Below, in pieces: positions 25,801-27,271 of a stretch of DNA of 27,271 nucleotides. The notes under the pieces were generated by a model. That model was not told where the DNA came from, did no database searches, and was given only the letters and a program-made list of their open reading frames with translations. Made by a program: the position numbers and the translations under genes. Every line of letters begins with the position of its first letter. Positions within the stretch are counted from its first letter, which is position 1. The DNA comes from an uncultured Oscillospiraceae bacterium (lineage in GTDB: Bacteria; Bacillota; Clostridia; Oscillospirales; Acutalibacteraceae): the NCBI GenBank assembly GCA_900549155.1, contig URNF01000014.1, forward strand, positions 1 through 27,271, in the 5' to 3' direction.

Positions 25801-25866
25801 ATACACGGAAAACCGCCCGCAAGCGGGATCAAACGCAAATTTCACTGCAGGATTCTCAAAAAACAT
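22807..25866 (-). CDS. Large cytoplasmic TIM-barrel glycosidase-like protein with FN3 domain
   Basis: 1019 aa, first gene of the unit, with a perfect GGAGGT 8 bases before the ATG. Layout: N-terminal beta-sandwich (about 1-230), a barrel-like region (about 255-600), a beta-domain (about 600-765), one FN3 domain (about 773-852; KVTGLTAAADVSQGVVHVRWDAAPDVRYALFK) and a C-terminal beta-sandwich (about 860-1019). Barrel phrases such as WIDAMHAIGAEGGLYMQP, GVIAMFYDYT (Asp409) and GVIDAQRSKMDN (Asp478) recall alpha-galactosidase-type (GH36/GH-D) enzymes, making Asp409 and Asp478 candidate catalytic pair; I cannot confirm the family. No signal peptide, so it is expected in the cytoplasm, where FN3 is unusual. 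It would release a monosaccharide from imported oligosaccharide for the oxidative enzymes encoded next. Confidence 0.7.
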   Translation of the reverse strand: MFFENPAVKFAFDPACGRFSVYDKRRKRFAVRGAAFSVNGHFSTDCSSFSVSRFPFVDALGAGQSVQIVGSDGAGGAVLLRVQLYEERGCVVLRCGYRNAGEESIRICEMFPLLTDGLNDSHVSLGGDPHCHHRVLTGEGGFSYPRLLDKVDATSLNVMTVVRMERPDCAAAVLAGLTTFEFQTEISVHVAENSAPCGFAAQIRQFDATGKLVDAGCDFWGDAAYLDISEPDPYAALESYAACVAKAMDVQLNNYNDYISVCLWYVFAFSCGDRSANTSCGALQEAQAMIDSGITKYAPPLVRLVPDEYVNPNEQLWWDEEHWRRYVHLTEPLETLKKWIDAMHAIGAEGGLYMQPTFRSDDYCHAHPEHMLFNKEENAADYTDPAFLQHMREVYATIRDAGVIAMFYDYTMLVRGDIRADINALLEKGGFDDPYATSVSAYRNIFKIAKDVVGRRFMITENTWNYSGQELATGVIDAQRSKMDNVGMNPEVVKSGVRQWYRNKVTKLIDPDVKNFTTADADIRRKEISLMGLLFGKTMLGSSISRYHAADIRDIGRILPMPLDGKTARPVDLFLSPSDGNARVYDYPLDDGAHILALLNETHSQLTLSVELGEKPVFGGLSLDAGTQYDLWDFWNERYLGRVGGDAVVRQTLRKNECRLVTVRPVREKLQLLSTNRHILQGVVESTLLEATADTLTMRFSVVANDPFRAVVALPQKDMQILHVQVWESGVICRAEKDPFSPIVYIELNSDKNIQTVVRLVLGSAAHTAAKPPRKVTGLTAAADVSQGVVHVRWDAAPDVRYALFKNGELLLHTTETVYADASVEENATYTYAVIAENADGVQAAPETVTVSTGRFIPSLTYGPRTGENVPLGRDGCVLFNHAACGSDEKTLPSYLDEITVIDRKDHRFNAKPGDPRALVGKDGSAALGAVCNDKMLELSLRFRDDAAHEITLYCVDFERSGRTMDIEVTDADGGICIPARNIPEYGEGVFIRFPVTGTVRIRLTNHAVNAVVNAVFFD

Positions 25867-25914
25867 CCAACAATACCTCCGATTATTATTGCTTCCGACG
25901 AATATTTCATGTTT

Positions 25915-25920
25915 ATTGTA
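25915..25920 (-). promoter_or_regulatory. Candidate -10 for the glycosidase/oxidative unit
   Basis: TACAAT on the minus strand, about 50 bases before the ATG at 25866. No good -35 sits 16-18 bases upstream; instead the nearest AAATCGGC copy lies just beyond the -35 position, the layout expected of an AraC-type activated promoter. The call is tentative. Confidence 0.35.
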
Positions 25921-25949
25921 ATTCAGAAATGCCGTCAGGAGAATATCAT

Positions 25950-25997
25950 AAATCGGCAGTTTTATGTCTAAATCGGCAAATCGATAAAATCGGCGTA
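25950..25997. repeat. Cluster of three AAATCGGC direct repeats (candidate AraC-type operator)
   Basis: AAATCGGC occurs at 25950-25957, 25970-25977 and 25987-25994, all in the same orientation and 20 and 17 bases apart, about two DNA turns. Each is flanked by A/T-rich bases. The spacing and direct orientation suit an AraC-family dimer contacting one DNA face. A fourth, weaker copy (AAATCGGAAA) starts at 26107. Confidence 0.55.
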
Positions 25998-26174
25998 TGG
26001 GAAAACGGTGGTGACGATCTCCAAACAGTGCGGCAAAAAACAGCGTTCCCGTCGGCAACAGCGACACCATGCAAAAATGCAGTGCTCACCAAAGCCGCAA
26101 AACCACAAATCGGAAACCACTTCCCGCAGCACAAGCCCCGACAAAATGAAAATACAGGAAAAACCGCCAAACGC

Positions 26175-26203
26175 TGGACTTTGGCGCTGCGATATGGTAT
26201 GCT
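26175..26203 (+). promoter_or_regulatory. Candidate promoter for the plus-strand membrane protein
   Basis: -35 TGGACT (26175-26180) and extended -10 TGGTATGCT (core 26198-26203) with a 17-base spacer, 35 bases before the GTG start. Each hexamer matches consensus at four of six positions. Confidence 0.45.
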
Positions 26204-26238
26204 GATAACAAATAAAAGCAGGAAAGGCGGGTGAGGCC

Positions 26239-26934
26239 GTGGCACGGGAGATGTATCTTGCGGGTGTTTCCGAGGAGGAGCTGCGCCCCGATCCGAAGCC
26301 CGAAAAGCCGAAAACATTCAAGGCACGTTTGCAAAATTTTTTCTATCATTATAAGTGGGTCGTCCTGGCGGCGATCGCCGTCGTCGCCGTTTTGGCAGTG
26401 ATGATCGGGCAGGCGGTCACGCGCGTCGAGCCGGACTATACGCTGCTGCTCGTCACCGAAAAGCAATACGGTGCCGAAGCCCTGCAATACTTTGAAAATG
26501 CCCTCGCCGCATGCGGTGAGGACGTCAACAATGACGGCGTCATAAAGGTGCAGATCACAAACTGTTTTCTGAACAGCAGCGCCGACCCCCGTCTGCGCAT
26601 GGTGAATACGCAGATGCTGCAGGCACACCTTGCCGCCCGCGATGTGATGCTCTTTGCTTTCGAACCGGAAAAATACGTTTGGCTGACCGCTCTCGCCGAA
26701 AAGAACGCCGAAACAACGGCGGCACTGTTTGTGCCGTTCGGCGCAAATGCTGCATCGGATGAGTCCGTCGGCTATCGGCTTTGGGAGAAGAGCAAGCACG
26801 CGGATGCCGCATCCGCGCAGCTGCCGGAAAGCCTGTATTTCGCCGTTCGCACCCTGCCCGACGACGCCGACACGTCGGTAAGGACCATGCAGGAAAACGC
26901 ACTCGCCCTGCTGGCGGCATATACGGCAGAATAG
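26239..26934 (+). CDS. Single-span membrane protein of unknown function
   Basis: 231 aa from a GTG start, with GGCGGGTGAGG just upstream. A charged, Pro/Lys-rich N-terminus (1-38) precedes one membrane helix (about 39-60); the remaining 170 residues should be outside the membrane if the positive-inside rule holds (basic KARLQNFFYHYK before the helix). The external part is alpha/beta-like, with no Cys pair, catalytic motif or repeat that I recognise. It stands alone on the plus strand, between the divergent operon and spoVT, and ends in its own terminator. I do not recognise the family; similar short membrane proteins near sporulation or housekeeping genes in Clostridia are usually left as hypothetical. 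Confidence 0.8.
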   Translation: MAREMYLAGVSEEELRPDPKPEKPKTFKARLQNFFYHYKWVVLAAIAVVAVLAVMIGQAVTRVEPDYTLLLVTEKQYGAEALQYFENALAACGEDVNNDGVIKVQITNCFLNSSADPRLRMVNTQMLQAHLAARDVMLFAFEPEKYVWLTALAEKNAETTAALFVPFGANAASDESVGYRLWEKSKHADAASAQLPESLYFAVRTLPDDADTSVRTMQENALALLAAYTAE

Positions 26935-26945
26935 CCCTCACAAAC

Positions 26946-26982
26946 AAAAAAGGTTCGCAGACAAAAGTCTGCGAACCTTTTT
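26946..26982. terminator. Bidirectional intrinsic terminator
   Basis: An 11-bp GC-containing stem (26952-26962 with 26967-26977), a four-A loop, an A run before and a five-T run after. The outer A/T runs also pair. It serves the plus-strand membrane protein and, in reverse, the convergent spoVT gene, whose stop codon overlaps the T run. Confidence 0.9.
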
Positions 26983-27271
26983 CATTCTTCCAGCTGTTTT
27001 CCGAGAAAAGCGGCGGCAACCTGCGCCAGCTTGATATCGCCCTCGGACGGCACAGCGCCGGTCTCCGGCTGCACCATGCAAACAGCGCCCGTCATGTCGC
27101 CGTTTGCCAAAATCGGCGCTGCCACTGCCGCATACCGTTCAACCGCTTCGACGGGCTGCAGGCGGTTCTGACCTCCCGGCTGCGCCACATGCGTCTGACG
27201 CTTGTCCATGAGATCTTCCAGCGCACCGGAAATGCGCCGCTCCAAGAAATCCTTGCGACTGTTCCCCGCCG
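26982..27271 (-). CDS. spoVT: Stage V sporulation protein T, C-terminal part (partial)
   Basis: The frame is open from the window edge to a TGA at 26982-26984, 95 complete codons plus a partial one. The visible piece is the GAF-like sensory domain of SpoVT: GNSRKDFLERRISGALEDLM at the left, VAAPILANGDMTGAVCMV in the middle, and the typical LAQVAAAFLGKQLEE ending. The N-terminal AbrB-type DNA-binding domain lies outside the window. SpoVT is a forespore transcription factor of endospore formers; its presence supports a spore-forming Clostridia host. It is convergent with the plus-strand gene and unrelated to the carbohydrate locus. Confidence 0.82.
   Translation of the reverse strand, partial: AGNSRKDFLERRISGALEDLMDKRQTHVAQPGGQNRLQPVEAVERYAAVAAPILANGDMTGAVCMVQPETGAVPSEGDIKLAQVAAAFLGKQLEE

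Larger units (their letters stand above)
25867..26238. other. Divergent regulatory region
   Basis: 372 bases between the divergent glycosidase-like and plus-strand membrane-protein genes. It is AT-rich in its left part and has no convincing gene: open frames on both strands lack ribosome sites and protein-like features. It holds four AATCGG motif copies (starting 25951, 25971, 25988 and 26108), a weak minus-strand -10 and a plausible plus-strand promoter. Confidence 0.7.

Noticed and set aside
25929..26234. 101-codon plus-strand frame in the divergent region
   Set aside because: It overlaps the motif copies and the candidate promoter, lacks a ribosome site and has unstructured composition.
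25929..26321. Minus-strand open frames upstream of the glycosidase-like start that would lengthen it
   Set aside because: A perfect GGAGGT lies 8 bases before the ATG at 25866, and upstream codons read through the operator-like repeats with no domain features.

Overview
The window looks like a chromosomal segment of a spore-forming, anaerobic, fairly GC-rich Clostridia bacterium of the Ruminococcaceae/Oscillospiraceae type. Evidence: the C-terminal half of SpoVT at the right edge, Gram-positive surface anchors (C-terminal membrane anchors, an NPETG sortase-like signal, one clear lipoprotein), strong AGGAGG-type ribosome sites, compact intrinsic terminators, and an IlvD/Edd dehydratase whose first cluster Cys is replaced by a PGH motif, as in oxygen-sensitive relatives. 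No mobile elements, rRNA/tRNA genes or CRISPR arrays were seen.

Almost all of it is one glycan-utilisation locus on the minus strand, made of two apparent transcription units. Unit A runs from about 16175 down to 241: a membrane-anchored GH43-like protein, an AraC-type regulator, a lipoprotein solute-binding protein, a giant 986-aa solute-binding protein fused to carbohydrate-binding-like domains, a permease pair, an NHL-propeller/TPR membrane protein, a YIP1-like membrane protein, a DUF5696 (TIM-barrel-like) exported protein, and a second permease pair, ended by a perfect hairpin at 162-196. A near-consensus promoter (TTGACG, 18 bp, TATAAT) lies in front of it, about 270 bases before the first start codon. 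No transporter ATPase is encoded, so a shared one from elsewhere is presumably used.

Unit B runs from 25866 down to 16282: a large cytoplasmic TIM-barrel glycosidase-like protein with an FN3 domain, an SMP-30 lactonase, an SDR dehydrogenase, an IlvD/Edd dehydratase and an RraA-family aldolase-like protein, followed by two paralogous CBM9-like surface proteins and a terminator at 16202-16241. The five cytoplasmic enzymes make a coherent kinase-free route: release a sugar, oxidise it to a lactone, open the lactone, dehydrate the aldonate to a 2-keto-3-deoxy acid, and cleave that to pyruvate plus an aldehyde. This chain is inferred from families and gene order.

The two units seem to form one system: surface capture and trimming (CBM9 proteins, GH43), import by two permease pairs with two binding proteins, then intracellular hydrolysis and oxidative breakdown. 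The regulatory regions of both units share a repeated motif close to AAATCGGCAAA (three copies before unit A, four in the region before unit B), a candidate operator for the AraC protein encoded in unit A. At the edges lie the tail of an unrelated plus-strand gene (2-148), a small plus-strand membrane protein (26239-26934) and spoVT (26982 onward).
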